Assembly (NCBI GenBank): GCA_040374085.1
Contig: JBEIVB010000001.1
Coordinates: 1 to 64,000 of the forward strand
Direction of reading: 5' to 3'
DNA length: 64,000 bases
Source: JBEIVB01 sp040374085
GTDB lineage: Bacteria > Bacteroidota > Bacteroidia > UBA4408
The position numbers and the translations under genes are program-made. Below are positions 1-10,090 of this stretch, in pieces; position 1 is the stretch's first letter; each line of letters starts with the position of its first letter. The notes below the pieces were generated by a model. The model was not told the DNA's origin. It did not search any database and saw only the letters and a program-made list of their open reading frames with translations.

Positions 1-1
1 A

Positions 2-3000
2 CAGTTTGCCATCAGCGGTGCTGCTAACTTCTTCATACAGGGTGCAAACAACTTCCCCAGTGGATTTGGTAGTGTTAGTCTTGCATCAAACAGTACGATC
101 CTATACCAATCGGATGTACCGCAAACTGTATTTGCCACCACTTATGGTAACCTAGACCTACGTAGGTTAACTGCTGCCACCAACGTAACCAAAACGCTCG
201 CCGGCAACATCACCATATTAGGTAACCTTAACCTCAGTGCCGACAATACTACCCAGCTAGATGCAACAGATAGGATCATTACCCTAAACGGTGCTTTCAG
301 CTTTGCTGTCGGTGGAAGAAGAATCTTATGGGGAACTACGGGTACCCTGAATCTTGTTGGACCGTCGTTTAACTTCCCTGCAGCTTACACCGGTTTTGGT
401 GGGGTATCCACTCCTGAATTCAACAATGTAATTGTGGGTGGAACCGGTACCAAGACCATGCTTGCACCGCTCAATTTTTCCGGTGACTTAACCATTGAGA
501 ACGGAATTACCTTTAACATGCAGGCCTTTGCACTTACAGGCACAGCAAGTCAATTCTTTAACTTGCAAGGCGGTGCAACCCTTAATTGTGCCATTCCGGC
601 TCCGGCTTTGGCCTTCCCAACCGGTTTCAGCAGTTACACCCTGAACCTTACTTCCATAACCAACCTGAATGCGGGCGGTGGTGGAAGCCAATTGGTTTCT
701 AATGCGGCCACTTATGGTGTGTTGAACCTTACCAATACCGGAACTTCAACCCTAAGCGGTAACCTGGTTTTGGCGGGTAACTTTACCACGAACGGTTCAA
801 CGCTCCAAGATGCAGGTTTCAACATTACCTCTTCTGGCGCAAGCATGGACATTCGCCTTTATACGCCAAGTGCCACTTCTACCATCACCCTAAATGGAAA
901 TACCCAGGCCATTAATGATGGAAGCGGAGGGACTCTGGATTTGAACAATCTTGTGTTTGCCAGCACGGGTACTAAAACCCTCGCTCAAAATGCCGGTAAC
1001 ATCATCAACATAGGAGGAACCGTTACCATCAACAGCGGTGTTGTACTTTCTGTAATTAGCCGCAACTTAAACTTTTCTGGAAGCACTTGGACCAACAACG
1101 GAAGCTACCAGCACACCGGTGGTGGTACCTTTACCTTTAACGGTACAGGTGCACAAAACATCAACTTTGGAGCAACCCACACCGTGCAGCCAAGGGTAGT
1201 ATTTAGCAACACTGCGGGACCAGTAACTTTTATTGGTCATGGAGGAAATTTTACCTCTGTTATCGACTGGATCTACACCCCAACCTTTACCATCAATGCC
1301 GGTGCGGTTGTGAATATGGGCAGCCTAACTCACAACATTGCCGGTACGGTTCAAAACAATGGTACTTGGAATACTACAACTGCCAATTTCAACTTCACAG
1401 GAACTGCTCACCAAACCGTTGTTACCACGGGCACCTTCACTGCCCAAAATGTTACCATTGCTTCAACCAATGGACGCATTATGCTTATGAATACTCCATG
1501 GAGTGTGAACAACCTCACCATTGGTACCAGCGCATCGCTGAACACCAACACCGTAAATCACTCCATCACACTTACCGGTAACTGGCTTAACTCAGGTGGA
1601 TTTACTACTAACAGTGCAATTGCTCAGTCGGTTTTCTTTGAAAGTAACAACACCAGTACCAGAACCATCGACAACGGTACTGCTGTTTTCCGCGATGTGT
1701 TCTTCAATCAAACCCTTACTGCGGCAAGGACCTATCAGATTACCAACACGAATTTAACCATCAACCGCCAGTTAACCATTGGTAACGGAGCTTCCTTGGA
1801 TTTGAACGGCAATACCCTAACCTTAGGTAGCAACAATGCATTAGTCGAGGTACACAACGTTCAATCTGGTGGCAGCCTTTTGGTAAGCAATGGTGCTACC
1901 CTTCGCTTCAACAACGACAATGGAAACTCCACCCTCAACGTATCCGGCACCTTGCTGGTAAAGGGAACCAACCCATCCCCATCCCGCATTACCCGTTCCA
2001 CTACCAACAACCGCTACAGCATCAACATCTTATCCGGTGCTACGGTTAAAGCCAGGTACTACGGAATGGAATTCTTGAGCGACAATGGTTTCGATGTTCA
2101 AGCTGGAGCAACCGTAGATGCTACCGACAACTTCTCTGACGGAGCATGGTCTAACCTGAATACCGCTGCCGGAGCTGCCAAGTACTACTTGACCCTTAAC
2201 GGAACGGTAACCACAACCATTCAGAACATCACATTTAACTTTGTTGGAACGCCAACCATTGGGGTGCATTTTAATGTTCGCAGAACCGCTTCTCCATTTG
2301 TACAGATTGACGAAGTAGTGGGTGGTGCCATGGGTACCTTCCAATATGAGGGAGACGATAACAGTGCGTCTACTGGTAACCTACGTTGGCCAACCTCTGT
2401 ATCCGTTACCTGGACGGGGGCTGTGAGCAGCGACTGGCATAACGCAGGCAATTGGAGTCCTGCAATTGTTCCAAGTTTCAACAACAACGTCAACATTCCT
2501 TCTGCGTCCAATGCACCTATCCTCTCAGCTGCAAATGGAAATTGTAAAGTGCTTACCATCAGCAACGGATTTTTGACCATCAACAACAACCGCACCCTAA
2601 CCGTTTCATCCGATACCTACATTGGAACCGGGTCAGGAGCAGGTGGTCTGAGTATGGGTTCTGCTGGGTCGAGCATTTCAGCAAACGGCTCTTGGTTTGT
2701 TGGTTCGAACGGCTTCTTTACAGGTGTTAGCGGATCAACGGTAACCTTTACCGCTTCCAACGGAACGTTGACCATCAGTATGAACGCGGCTTCTTCCTTC
2801 CAAAACTTAGTTTTGAACGGGTCTAACAGTGTATTCTTTATCAATGGTTCCTTTGTTACCATCAACGGAAACTTAACCCTCCAGGCGGGTACCTACTTCC
2901 CAAATACTGCTGGTTACTCACATTTCTTGAAAGGTAACTTTACCAATTCCGGAGGAATTTTCAGTACTCAAACAGGTGGAACTTTCACTTTGAATGGCAC

Positions 3001-6000
3001 TGGAAATCAAAATGTAACTTATGGGGTATTTAGCAACCTTACCCTTACGGGTGGTGGAACCAAACAAACTTTTGATTCCTGCCGCGTTATGGGTAACTTA
3101 ACCATAAACAGTGGGCCAACGCTTACTGCCAGTATAAACTCCATTTGGGATTTGAGGGGTAACGTAACCATCAACACCGGCGGAAGTTTCAATGACGGAG
3201 GCAATACCCATTTTTTCACAGGAGGAACATGGACCGCAACCGGATCTTGTGTACAAAACACCGGTACCATTCGTTTCAATCGCAATGGAACACAAAACCT
3301 CAATGGAGGAACGTTTAACAACTTGCTAATTGATGGATTTGGTGCCAAGATTGTAAATGGGAATGTTGGTATTTATGAAGATGTAACGATGGGATCCGGC
3401 ATTGCTTACCTGAATGTTAACACCTCTCTGATTTCCTCTTTGAACGGTGTCGGAACTTTTAGCATGCCGGCAGGTGGCAACTTGTACATTCGAGGAGCAG
3501 CCAATTGCCCTTCAAACTTTGGAGCATATGACTTCAATATCACCTCCAATACCTTCTATGACGTGTTGCTTGACCAGCAGGTTGGACCGATTGCTTATGG
3601 AAACCTTGTTTTGAATACCCCTTCTATCAAATCTCTACAGGGGAACACAACGGTTAAGGGAACCCTAACCTTCAACACTTCAACCTTAGATGTTACCTCA
3701 AACAACTACACCCTGTTTATTGGAGGAAACTTCAACAACAACAGTACAGGTTCATTCTTGTGCAATCAAGGTGAGGTTATTTTCAACGCACCTGCAAGCT
3801 TTGGCATCCAATACATTTTCCTTGGCCTTACCGGGGTAAAAACCTTTTTCGACCTAACCGTAAACCGACCTACGGGATCGCAAACGCAAATCAACAACAA
3901 CAACTCCACCATTCTGGGCACTTTGCGCGTTGAGGAAGGTAACTTTACCATTAACGGTAACACTTGTACGGTTTCCGGCAGCATTTTAGCCACACAAGGA
4001 ACCATTTTGACTGCAGGAACCTATGTTATGAACAATTCCAGCGGAACCCCCAGTCTTCTGCAGACCAACAACTCCGCACTTAACGTTCTAACGGTTTCTT
4101 TGACCAACGGATCTACCGTTACCCTTCAGGATAACCTAACCATAAGTGGTAACTTTTCCCTTACCTCCGGTACTTTCGATGGTAACGGCAAAGAAGCCAA
4201 TCTTGGTAGTGGAAGCAACACCATCAACATCCAAGGAACCTACATTGTAGGAGCAGGCGGAAAACTGGGTCTTGGAAATGGTGCTACTTGCACCGTTCAA
4301 TCCGGAGCAACACTAGAGGTGGTAGGAAGCGCAAGCAGCATTGCACGGGTTTCCAATACAGCTTCTGGTGGCCGCTACAATCTTGCCATTAATGGCACGC
4401 TAAAAGCTCAGTTTTATTTGTTTGAGTTTATGAACACCGGCGGTATTCGCATTCAATCCTCGGGTACTGTAGATAATACCAACAATTTGAGCGATGGTAC
4501 CTTTACCAATGGTGCATCCGGAGGGGTTTACCTGCAAATGGATAACAGTCAAACCCTTACCATCAACAATGCGACTTTCTCGATTAACCCAGGTGGTTCT
4601 GCACGCAACGTGGCCAAGTCGGTTAATGCAGGCTTGATTACGTTCACCAACTACAACGGTATCTTCTCTGGACCTTTGTTCGAGAACGACCCCAACAATC
4701 GAATCAACTGGACAGCACCCAGTCAGGTGCAATGGAGTGGTAGCATCAGTACAGATTGGTTTAATCCTGGCAACTGGAATCCAAATGTGGTTCCAACCAG
4801 TTCGATCGATGCCCTAATCGCAACCGCAAGCAACCAGCCGATCATCACCATTCATGGTGCGCAGACGAAGAAACTAACGTTAAATGCTAATACCAGTCTC
4901 ACCATAAACATTGTTGGTCCTGTAACTCTACCAACCGGTGTAACCGTAGCCAATGATTTGGATTTGATTGGCACCATTTATTCTAATGGTCCTTCGGATA
5001 CCCTTCGCTTTGGTGGTAACTTCAACAAAGCCAGTGGCGGTAACTTCTATCCGGGCAACAGCACGGTTGTTTTCAATTCCGCCGGTGGAACCCGAACCAT
5101 CAACAATGGCACAGCTCAATTCAACAACGTCATCATCAACTCCCCTGCCACCTACCTTCTAGGAGCTAACACAGCATTGAACGGTGATTTGACCATCACT
5201 CAAGGAACGCTTGATGCAACCAGCAGCAACTTCCAAATTTCTTTGCTTGGCAACTGGACCAACAACGGAACGTTTACTCCACGTAACGGAACGGTTTTGA
5301 TGAACAACAACCTTGCAACAGCTAAATCCATCAACAATGGATCCTCTTGGTTCGGCACACTTTCGATCAACTCAAATGCCGGAGCAACCTACAATGTTGT
5401 TACCAACAACTTGCGGACAACCTCCAACTTGGTATTGAATTTGGGAAAACTGAATTTGAACAACCTTACCTTCTTCAATGGAGACAATGTTGGTTTGGAT
5501 GCGGTAACCCTTTACGATCAATTCAATCTTGGTAACAATGGAACCATTTTGAACGGTACCAATTCGACCATATCCGTAAACTCGGGAGGAAATTTGGTAA
5601 TGGTTGGCTCCAGTTCCGTTGTTGGAACCAAGATCAGCCGTCAAACAACAGGCAACTACTCCTTCATTGTGAACTCAGGTGGAACCATTTCAGCTCAAAA
5701 TTATTTGATTGAATATGTGAATGCTTCTGGTGTTCAAATTAGGCCGGGTGCAACCATCAATGGAACGTTTAACTTTTCTAACGGACAATTTGCAAATGGA
5801 GCACCGGGTGGAACGTATCTGAACCTACAGAACGATTTTGCGAACTTCACGATACTTGAAGCTTCATTCTCCTCAGGACCTGCGAACAACGTAACTCGCC
5901 CAACGGGTACCACAGGAATCGTTACTCTGAAAGATGCTTCGGGTGCCCTATCGGGATACCTTTTCGAGAACGATGACCCAGCTAACGGCGCCGGAACCGG

Positions 6001-9000
6001 AAATATTCGCTGGACTTACACCAACTTGCTTTACGATTGGACTGGAAACGTAAGCACCGATTGGAACAACCCTGCGAATTGGAACGACCTAAACGGAATT
6101 TCTGCACCGGCCGCCCCCGATGCCAGCGTAATCGCCAACATTCCAAATGTTTCAAGTGTATCGGGTAACTTCCCAGTGTTAAACAGCGGTGCAAATGGAG
6201 CTTGTAAGAATTTGATTATTCTTTCGGGAGCAACACTCACTCTTTCCAACAACTTGAACCTAACGGTATCTGGAAGTTTAAACAACAGCGGAACCTTAAC
6301 CGTTGGGCCAACATCAACTTCTACCATTACCGTTTCAGATCTTTGGGCAAACACCGGAACGTTTAACCCTGGGCAATCTACAGTGGTAATGACGGCTGCA
6401 AGCGGCAACTACAGTTTAACCACAAGTGGTAGTCCATTCTTTAACTTAACATTGAATGGTGGTGCAAACTTCCAGACGATGAGCGTATTGGATATCAACA
6501 ACAACCTCACGATCAGTGCGGGAAGCCTTCAGGTGACCAACTCTGCCCACCAAATAAACGTGGGAGGTAATTGGACCAACAACGCAACCTTCTCTCCCGG
6601 TAGCGGCACGGTAAACTTTAACCGTACCAGTGGAACCCAAACCATTACCGATCCTACTGGTGAATCGTTCACTAACCTTCGTTTGTCTAACAGCGGTTCA
6701 ACTATGAAAACAGTTTCTCTAAGCTGTCCCATAAACATAGTTGGTAGTTTGGAAATTGCCGATGTTCGCTGTACCCTGAATGCAGGAGCCAATACCATTA
6801 ACCTATCCGGTAATTGGACAAACAGTGGAGCTGCTTTTGCCAGCACCGGTACTGTAAACTTGGTTGGTACAAACCTTCAAAGCATCAACAGGTCGAATGC
6901 CGCTGGTGAGAGTTTCGTAAACCTTACGTTGAACAATGCCAACGGTGCACGTATTCTCAGCAACGTTACCTTAACCGGCAACCTTACCCTCACAAACGGA
7001 ACCTTCGATGCTTCTTCCAGGAATCTGAACCTTGCGGGCACCAGCACGCCACTTGCTGGATCAAACATCACCGGTAACGGGGGGTTGAGCATGACATCGG
7101 GTTCTATTACCCTCACAGGTCAAAACAACCACACCGGAACGTTTACCAAGGGCACAGGAACCTTCACTTATGCTGGTCCTGCTGGTCTGCCATCTCAGAC
7201 CATTCGTGCGGTTGATTACCACAACTTGGCAAGCAGTTCAACTGGAGCAAGGGTACTGGCGAGCACCGGAACCATCGGAATTTCTGGTGCATTTACAGTT
7301 GGCAGCAACTCATACACGGTAACTGGCAGTACGGTTAACTTTAACGGAACCGCTTCGCAAACCATCCCTGCCTTCCAGTATAACAATCTAACCAGCAGCA
7401 GTACAGGTGCTAGAATCTTGGGAATTGGTGCAAACATTAGGATTTCGGGGGTTTTCACAACCGGAACCAACACCTATACTCCAGGTACCTCAACTTTAGA
7501 ATTCAACGGAACGAGTGCGCAAAACCTCTCGGCTATTACATGCTTCAATTTGTTGAAGTCCGGAACAGGAGATTTGAACCTCACTGGAAACATAACGGTA
7601 AATGGTTCATTGAATGTCAGCACGGGTACGTTGAATACAAGCAGCAACCAGATTACCGGCAACGCAACCGGTCTGTTCACATTGGCTGCGAATACCACCC
7701 TAACGTTGGGTTCTACCAGTTCAGCAACTAATGTAAGTTTCCCAACCTCATTCACTGCAGGAAATACCACCTTGAACTGCGCGTCAACCGTTGTTTACCA
7801 GGCGAATACCAGTAGCCAGGTTATCAACAACAGTGTTACCTATGGTAATTTGAGTGTGTTGACAGGTGCAACAAGCGCCACCAAAGCGTTGAGCAGCGGC
7901 AATGCGCTTACCCTTTGTGGTCTAAACACCGGAACCGGAGCAACCTTTAATGCTTCATCTGCTTCCTCCGTTCAATTGAATGGAAATTACGGCGGAACGG
8001 GTAACCTCCAACTTGGCAGCAATACCATGAACATCACCGGAGACTGGACCAACACAGGAAGCCTTACACCTGGTACTTCAACTGTGAACTACTCCAGCAA
8101 TGCGGCACAGACCCTTGCTGCGGTTAATTACTTCAACCTTACATCGAGCGGATCGGGTGCGCGAACCTTGGCTTCAAGTGGAACCATTGGCGTTGCCGGA
8201 GCCTTTACCCCCGGTACCAACAGTTACACGAACACTGGAAGCACCATGAATTTCAATGGAAGCGGTGCGCAAACCATTCCTGTTTTCAACTACTTCAACC
8301 TTGGAACCTCCAGCACCGGTGCACGTACGTTGGCTACAACCAGCCCAATCAACATTGCCGGAAACTTTACGCCAGGCTCAAACACCTTCAACGTGGTTAA
8401 CAGCACCGTAGCTTTCAATGGCACAGGTACCCAAACTGCCGGAAGCTTCAACTTCTTCAACCTCACGGTAAACAAAGCGAGTGGCGAAGTGCAAGCCACC
8501 GGTAACCAGACCGTGATTGGAACTATGACCCTTACGAGCGGCGACTTCAACTCGAATGGTCAAGTGTTTAAGTTGAAATCAAACTCCACGGGAACTGCGC
8601 GTTTGGCAGCTGTTACAGGATCGTCTCAGTTCATTGGCAACATGAGCATGGAGCGTTATGTTGCAGATGGCAACACTGGATGGGCCTTCTTGGGAACACC
8701 GGTTACCAACTCAACCGTTAACGACTGGACCGACAACTTCCCTACCTCAGGATTCCCCGGAGCAACTGGGTTTGCAGGTGGATCTTTTGTTTCAATGTAC
8801 TCTTACAACGAATCTGCCACTGGATCGGCATCCAATGGTTATGCAGCTCCAACCAGTGGTTCACAAGCCTTGGTTAATGGTAAGGGTTATTGGGTTTACC
8901 TAGGCCGTTCCTTCCCATTGGCGGATACCATAACCGTAATTACAACCGGAACACCTCAAATTGGCACCAAAGACTTTGGCGTAACCTACACTTCAAGTGG

Positions 9001-10015
9001 AGGTGTTAGCGAAGATGGCTGGAACTTGGTTGCAAATCCATTCCCATCTACCATAGACTGGATGTCGAGCAATTGGGACAAAACCAACATTGCAGATGGT
9101 TTCTATGTGATGAACAGGAACACACGCAGCTATGCCTCTTTTGTAAATGGTGTGGGTACCAATGGCGCAACCCGCTACATCGGATCCTCTCAAGGGTTTT
9201 TGGTGAAGGCAACTGCATCTAACCCAATTTTGCGTGTGTACGAAACTGCCAAGGCTTCTGTTGAGCCAACGTTCTTGCGTACTGCTTCTTCAAATGCCAA
9301 TGAAACCCTATTCCGAATCAACTTGAACCGCACCGGAACCTTGTACAGCGATGAATCTGTTCTTCGATTCAACGAACAAGCCTCTACCGGTTTTGATCAG
9401 TTGCTTGACGGTTTGAAACTATACAACACCAGTCCCAATGCTGTAAACATCAGCAGCATGAGCGAAGGTTTGGAATATTCCATTAATGCGCTGCCCGAGC
9501 TAACCAACGCAACGCAGGTTCCTGTCAAGGTTTCCTTGCCGGAATCCGGAATGTATACGATGGAATTCGATGGAATTCAGGATCTGCAGGCTGCTTACGG
9601 ACAGGCATTCGGAAACGACTACCTGGTATTAGTTGACAACCAAAGTGGAACTGAAATCAACCTGAACACAACAGGATCCTATAACTTTGCTGCTGCTCCT
9701 GGTGACAGCATGAAGATGTTCACCCTTCGCTTCCACAACCCAGTTATCACCCAAATTGGTCAGGTAAAAACCGTGAACCAAGAAGTTGAAATGGGCCGCG
9801 ATGCGAATGGACTGTTTGCAAACTTCAATTTCAAGGAAGGTCAGCAAGTTGAGGTACGTTTGGTGAATGCCATTGGACAAGAAATGGAAGGTTCACGCTC
9901 TCAGTGGATTCAACAGGGTAAAATTTACCTAAACCCTGGTCAGGCTCCGGAAGGCATCTACTTTATGCAGGTTCGTTACGGTGACCGCCAGATAACAGAG
10001 AAATTCAAACTCTGA
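2..10015 (+). CDS. Giant repetitive T9SS-exported adhesin (5' truncated)
   Basis: The frame is open from base 2, so the gene starts upstream of the window; 3337 residues are visible. The protein is very rich in Asn, Thr, Ser and Gly, with short repeats of the type 'GN-L-T-GTF' that suggest a right-handed beta-helix or beta-solenoid. Three modules each carry a W-G-x-x-S-x-DW...NW motif (about residues 804, 1578 and 2013), and four 54-residue repeats follow (nt 7208-8443). After nt 8640 comes a globular part including WNLVANPFPSTIDW, common just before T9SS signals. The last 75-80 residues (ending EGIYFMQVRYGDRQITEKFKL minus one residue variations; key residues G-I-Y and the basic tail) fit a type A T9SS sorting domain. 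By family it should be secreted across the outer membrane and fixed to the surface, as an adhesin or gliding/biofilm protein. The ligand cannot be read. The gene ends just before a strong terminator. Confidence 0.9.
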   Translation, partial: QFAISGAANFFIQGANNFPSGFGSVSLASNSTILYQSDVPQTVFATTYGNLDLRRLTAATNVTKTLAGNITILGNLNLSADNTTQLDATDRIITLNGAFSFAVGGRRILWGTTGTLNLVGPSFNFPAAYTGFGGVSTPEFNNVIVGGTGTKTMLAPLNFSGDLTIENGITFNMQAFALTGTASQFFNLQGGATLNCAIPAPALAFPTGFSSYTLNLTSITNLNAGGGGSQLVSNAATYGVLNLTNTGTSTLSGNLVLAGNFTTNGSTLQDAGFNITSSGASMDIRLYTPSATSTITLNGNTQAINDGSGGTLDLNNLVFASTGTKTLAQNAGNIINIGGTVTINSGVVLSVISRNLNFSGSTWTNNGSYQHTGGGTFTFNGTGAQNINFGATHTVQPRVVFSNTAGPVTFIGHGGNFTSVIDWIYTPTFTINAGAVVNMGSLTHNIAGTVQNNGTWNTTTANFNFTGTAHQTVVTTGTFTAQNVTIASTNGRIMLMNTPWSVNNLTIGTSASLNTNTVNHSITLTGNWLNSGGFTTNSAIAQSVFFESNNTSTRTIDNGTAVFRDVFFNQTLTAARTYQITNTNLTINRQLTIGNGASLDLNGNTLTLGSNNALVEVHNVQSGGSLLVSNGATLRFNNDNGNSTLNVSGTLLVKGTNPSPSRITRSTTNNRYSINILSGATVKARYYGMEFLSDNGFDVQAGATVDATDNFSDGAWSNLNTAAGAAKYYLTLNGTVTTTIQNITFNFVGTPTIGVHFNVRRTASPFVQIDEVVGGAMGTFQYEGDDNSASTGNLRWPTSVSVTWTGAVSSDWHNAGNWSPAIVPSFNNNVNIPSASNAPILSAANGNCKVLTISNGFLTINNNRTLTVSSDTYIGTGSGAGGLSMGSAGSSISANGSWFVGSNGFFTGVSGSTVTFTASNGTLTISMNAASSFQNLVLNGSNSVFFINGSFVTINGNLTLQAGTYFPNTAGYSHFLKGNFTNSGGIFSTQTGGTFTLNGTGNQNVTYGVFSNLTLTGGGTKQTFDSCRVMGNLTINSGPTLTASINSIWDLRGNVTINTGGSFNDGGNTHFFTGGTWTATGSCVQNTGTIRFNRNGTQNLNGGTFNNLLIDGFGAKIVNGNVGIYEDVTMGSGIAYLNVNTSLISSLNGVGTFSMPAGGNLYIRGAANCPSNFGAYDFNITSNTFYDVLLDQQVGPIAYGNLVLNTPSIKSLQGNTTVKGTLTFNTSTLDVTSNNYTLFIGGNFNNNSTGSFLCNQGEVIFNAPASFGIQYIFLGLTGVKTFFDLTVNRPTGSQTQINNNNSTILGTLRVEEGNFTINGNTCTVSGSILATQGTILTAGTYVMNNSSGTPSLLQTNNSALNVLTVSLTNGSTVTLQDNLTISGNFSLTSGTFDGNGKEANLGSGSNTINIQGTYIVGAGGKLGLGNGATCTVQSGATLEVVGSASSIARVSNTASGGRYNLAINGTLKAQFYLFEFMNTGGIRIQSSGTVDNTNNLSDGTFTNGASGGVYLQMDNSQTLTINNATFSINPGGSARNVAKSVNAGLITFTNYNGIFSGPLFENDPNNRINWTAPSQVQWSGSISTDWFNPGNWNPNVVPTSSIDALIATASNQPIITIHGAQTKKLTLNANTSLTINIVGPVTLPTGVTVANDLDLIGTIYSNGPSDTLRFGGNFNKASGGNFYPGNSTVVFNSAGGTRTINNGTAQFNNVIINSPATYLLGANTALNGDLTITQGTLDATSSNFQISLLGNWTNNGTFTPRNGTVLMNNNLATAKSINNGSSWFGTLSINSNAGATYNVVTNNLRTTSNLVLNLGKLNLNNLTFFNGDNVGLDAVTLYDQFNLGNNGTILNGTNSTISVNSGGNLVMVGSSSVVGTKISRQTTGNYSFIVNSGGTISAQNYLIEYVNASGVQIRPGATINGTFNFSNGQFANGAPGGTYLNLQNDFANFTILEASFSSGPANNVTRPTGTTGIVTLKDASGALSGYLFENDDPANGAGTGNIRWTYTNLLYDWTGNVSTDWNNPANWNDLNGISAPAAPDASVIANIPNVSSVSGNFPVLNSGANGACKNLIILSGATLTLSNNLNLTVSGSLNNSGTLTVGPTSTSTITVSDLWANTGTFNPGQSTVVMTAASGNYSLTTSGSPFFNLTLNGGANFQTMSVLDINNNLTISAGSLQVTNSAHQINVGGNWTNNATFSPGSGTVNFNRTSGTQTITDPTGESFTNLRLSNSGSTMKTVSLSCPINIVGSLEIADVRCTLNAGANTINLSGNWTNSGAAFASTGTVNLVGTNLQSINRSNAAGESFVNLTLNNANGARILSNVTLTGNLTLTNGTFDASSRNLNLAGTSTPLAGSNITGNGGLSMTSGSITLTGQNNHTGTFTKGTGTFTYAGPAGLPSQTIRAVDYHNLASSSTGARVLASTGTIGISGAFTVGSNSYTVTGSTVNFNGTASQTIPAFQYNNLTSSSTGARILGIGANIRISGVFTTGTNTYTPGTSTLEFNGTSAQNLSAITCFNLLKSGTGDLNLTGNITVNGSLNVSTGTLNTSSNQITGNATGLFTLAANTTLTLGSTSSATNVSFPTSFTAGNTTLNCASTVVYQANTSSQVINNSVTYGNLSVLTGATSATKALSSGNALTLCGLNTGTGATFNASSASSVQLNGNYGGTGNLQLGSNTMNITGDWTNTGSLTPGTSTVNYSSNAAQTLAAVNYFNLTSSGSGARTLASSGTIGVAGAFTPGTNSYTNTGSTMNFNGSGAQTIPVFNYFNLGTSSTGARTLATTSPINIAGNFTPGSNTFNVVNSTVAFNGTGTQTAGSFNFFNLTVNKASGEVQATGNQTVIGTMTLTSGDFNSNGQVFKLKSNSTGTARLAAVTGSSQFIGNMSMERYVADGNTGWAFLGTPVTNSTVNDWTDNFPTSGFPGATGFAGGSFVSMYSYNESATGSASNGYAAPTSGSQALVNGKGYWVYLGRSFPLADTITVITTGTPQIGTKDFGVTYTSSGGVSEDGWNLVANPFPSTIDWMSSNWDKTNIADGFYVMNRNTRSYASFVNGVGTNGATRYIGSSQGFLVKATASNPILRVYETAKASVEPTFLRTASSNANETLFRINLNRTGTLYSDESVLRFNEQASTGFDQLLDGLKLYNTSPNAVNISSMSEGLEYSINALPELTNATQVPVKVSLPESGMYTMEFDGIQDLQAAYGQAFGNDYLVLVDNQSGTEINLNTTGSYNFAAAPGDSMKMFTLRFHNPVITQIGQVKTVNQEVEMGRDANGLFANFNFKEGQQVEVRLVNAIGQEMEGSRSQWIQQGKIYLNPGQAPEGIYFMQVRYGDRQITEKFKL
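2012..6120 (+). repeat. Three large modules repeated inside the adhesin
   Basis: Three homologous stretches of about 140-155 codons lie at roughly 2012-2472, 4373-4796 and 5653-6120. Each starts with a RY/NY-S/N-I-N-G-T-x-K/S-A segment and continues with a 'G-F/I/V-x-I/V-x-x-GAT' strand and an 'N-F/L-S-D/N-G-x-F/W' turn. Each ends in an acidic F/YE-N/G-D linker followed by W-x-G-x-x-S-x-DW-x-x-x-x-NW. The spacing between copies is unequal (about 787 and 427 codons), so different numbers of solenoid turns separate them. They look like full structural units duplicated in the gene. Confidence 0.75.
7208..8443 (+). repeat. Four 54-residue repeats in two tandem pairs
   Basis: Translated copies at 7208-7369, 7370-7531, 8120-8281 and 8282-8443 are each exactly 54 codons (162 bases). 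They share Y-x-N-L near the start, then S-x-GAR-x-L, I-x-I/V-x-G-x-FT-x-G-x-N and a final F-NG-T/S-x-x-Q. The two tandem pairs are separated by about 196 codons of related but less regular sequence. The fixed length fits whole turns of a beta-solenoid. Confidence 0.85.
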
Positions 10016-10034
10016 AACCTTTAAATCATCTTTC

Positions 10035-10062
10035 AAAAGAGCCACCTCTCGGTGGCTCTTTT
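10035..10062 (+). terminator. Rho-independent terminator of the adhesin gene
   Basis: A perfect 12-bp stem (AAAAGAGCCACC / GGTGGCTCTTTT) closes a TCTC loop and is followed by GTTTTT. It lies 19 bases after the adhesin stop. The downstream PorE-like gene has its own -7 box 15 bases further on, so the two genes appear to be separate transcription units. Confidence 0.93.
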
Positions 10063-10077
10063 GTTTTTCTGGCGTCC

Positions 10078-10085
10078 TACCTTTG
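10078..10085 (+). promoter_or_regulatory. Bacteroidota -7 box TACCTTTG
   Basis: Exact TAnnTTTG match, ending 5 bases before the ATG at 10091. No TTTG lies at the expected 19-base spacing; a TTTTG at 10059 is too close. If the box sits at about -11 to -4, the transcript would begin at or within two bases of the start codon. Confidence 0.7.
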
Positions 10086-10090
10086 TAGTC

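Noticed and set aside
2..10015. Possible CRISPR-like or satellite repeats in the adhesin
   Set aside because: The repetition is at protein level in one open frame; there are no constant direct repeats with unique spacers.
10052..10090. Upstream start for the first PorE-like gene
   Set aside because: The GTG lies in the terminator stem and would put 13 residues before the signal peptide; the -7 box stands downstream of it.
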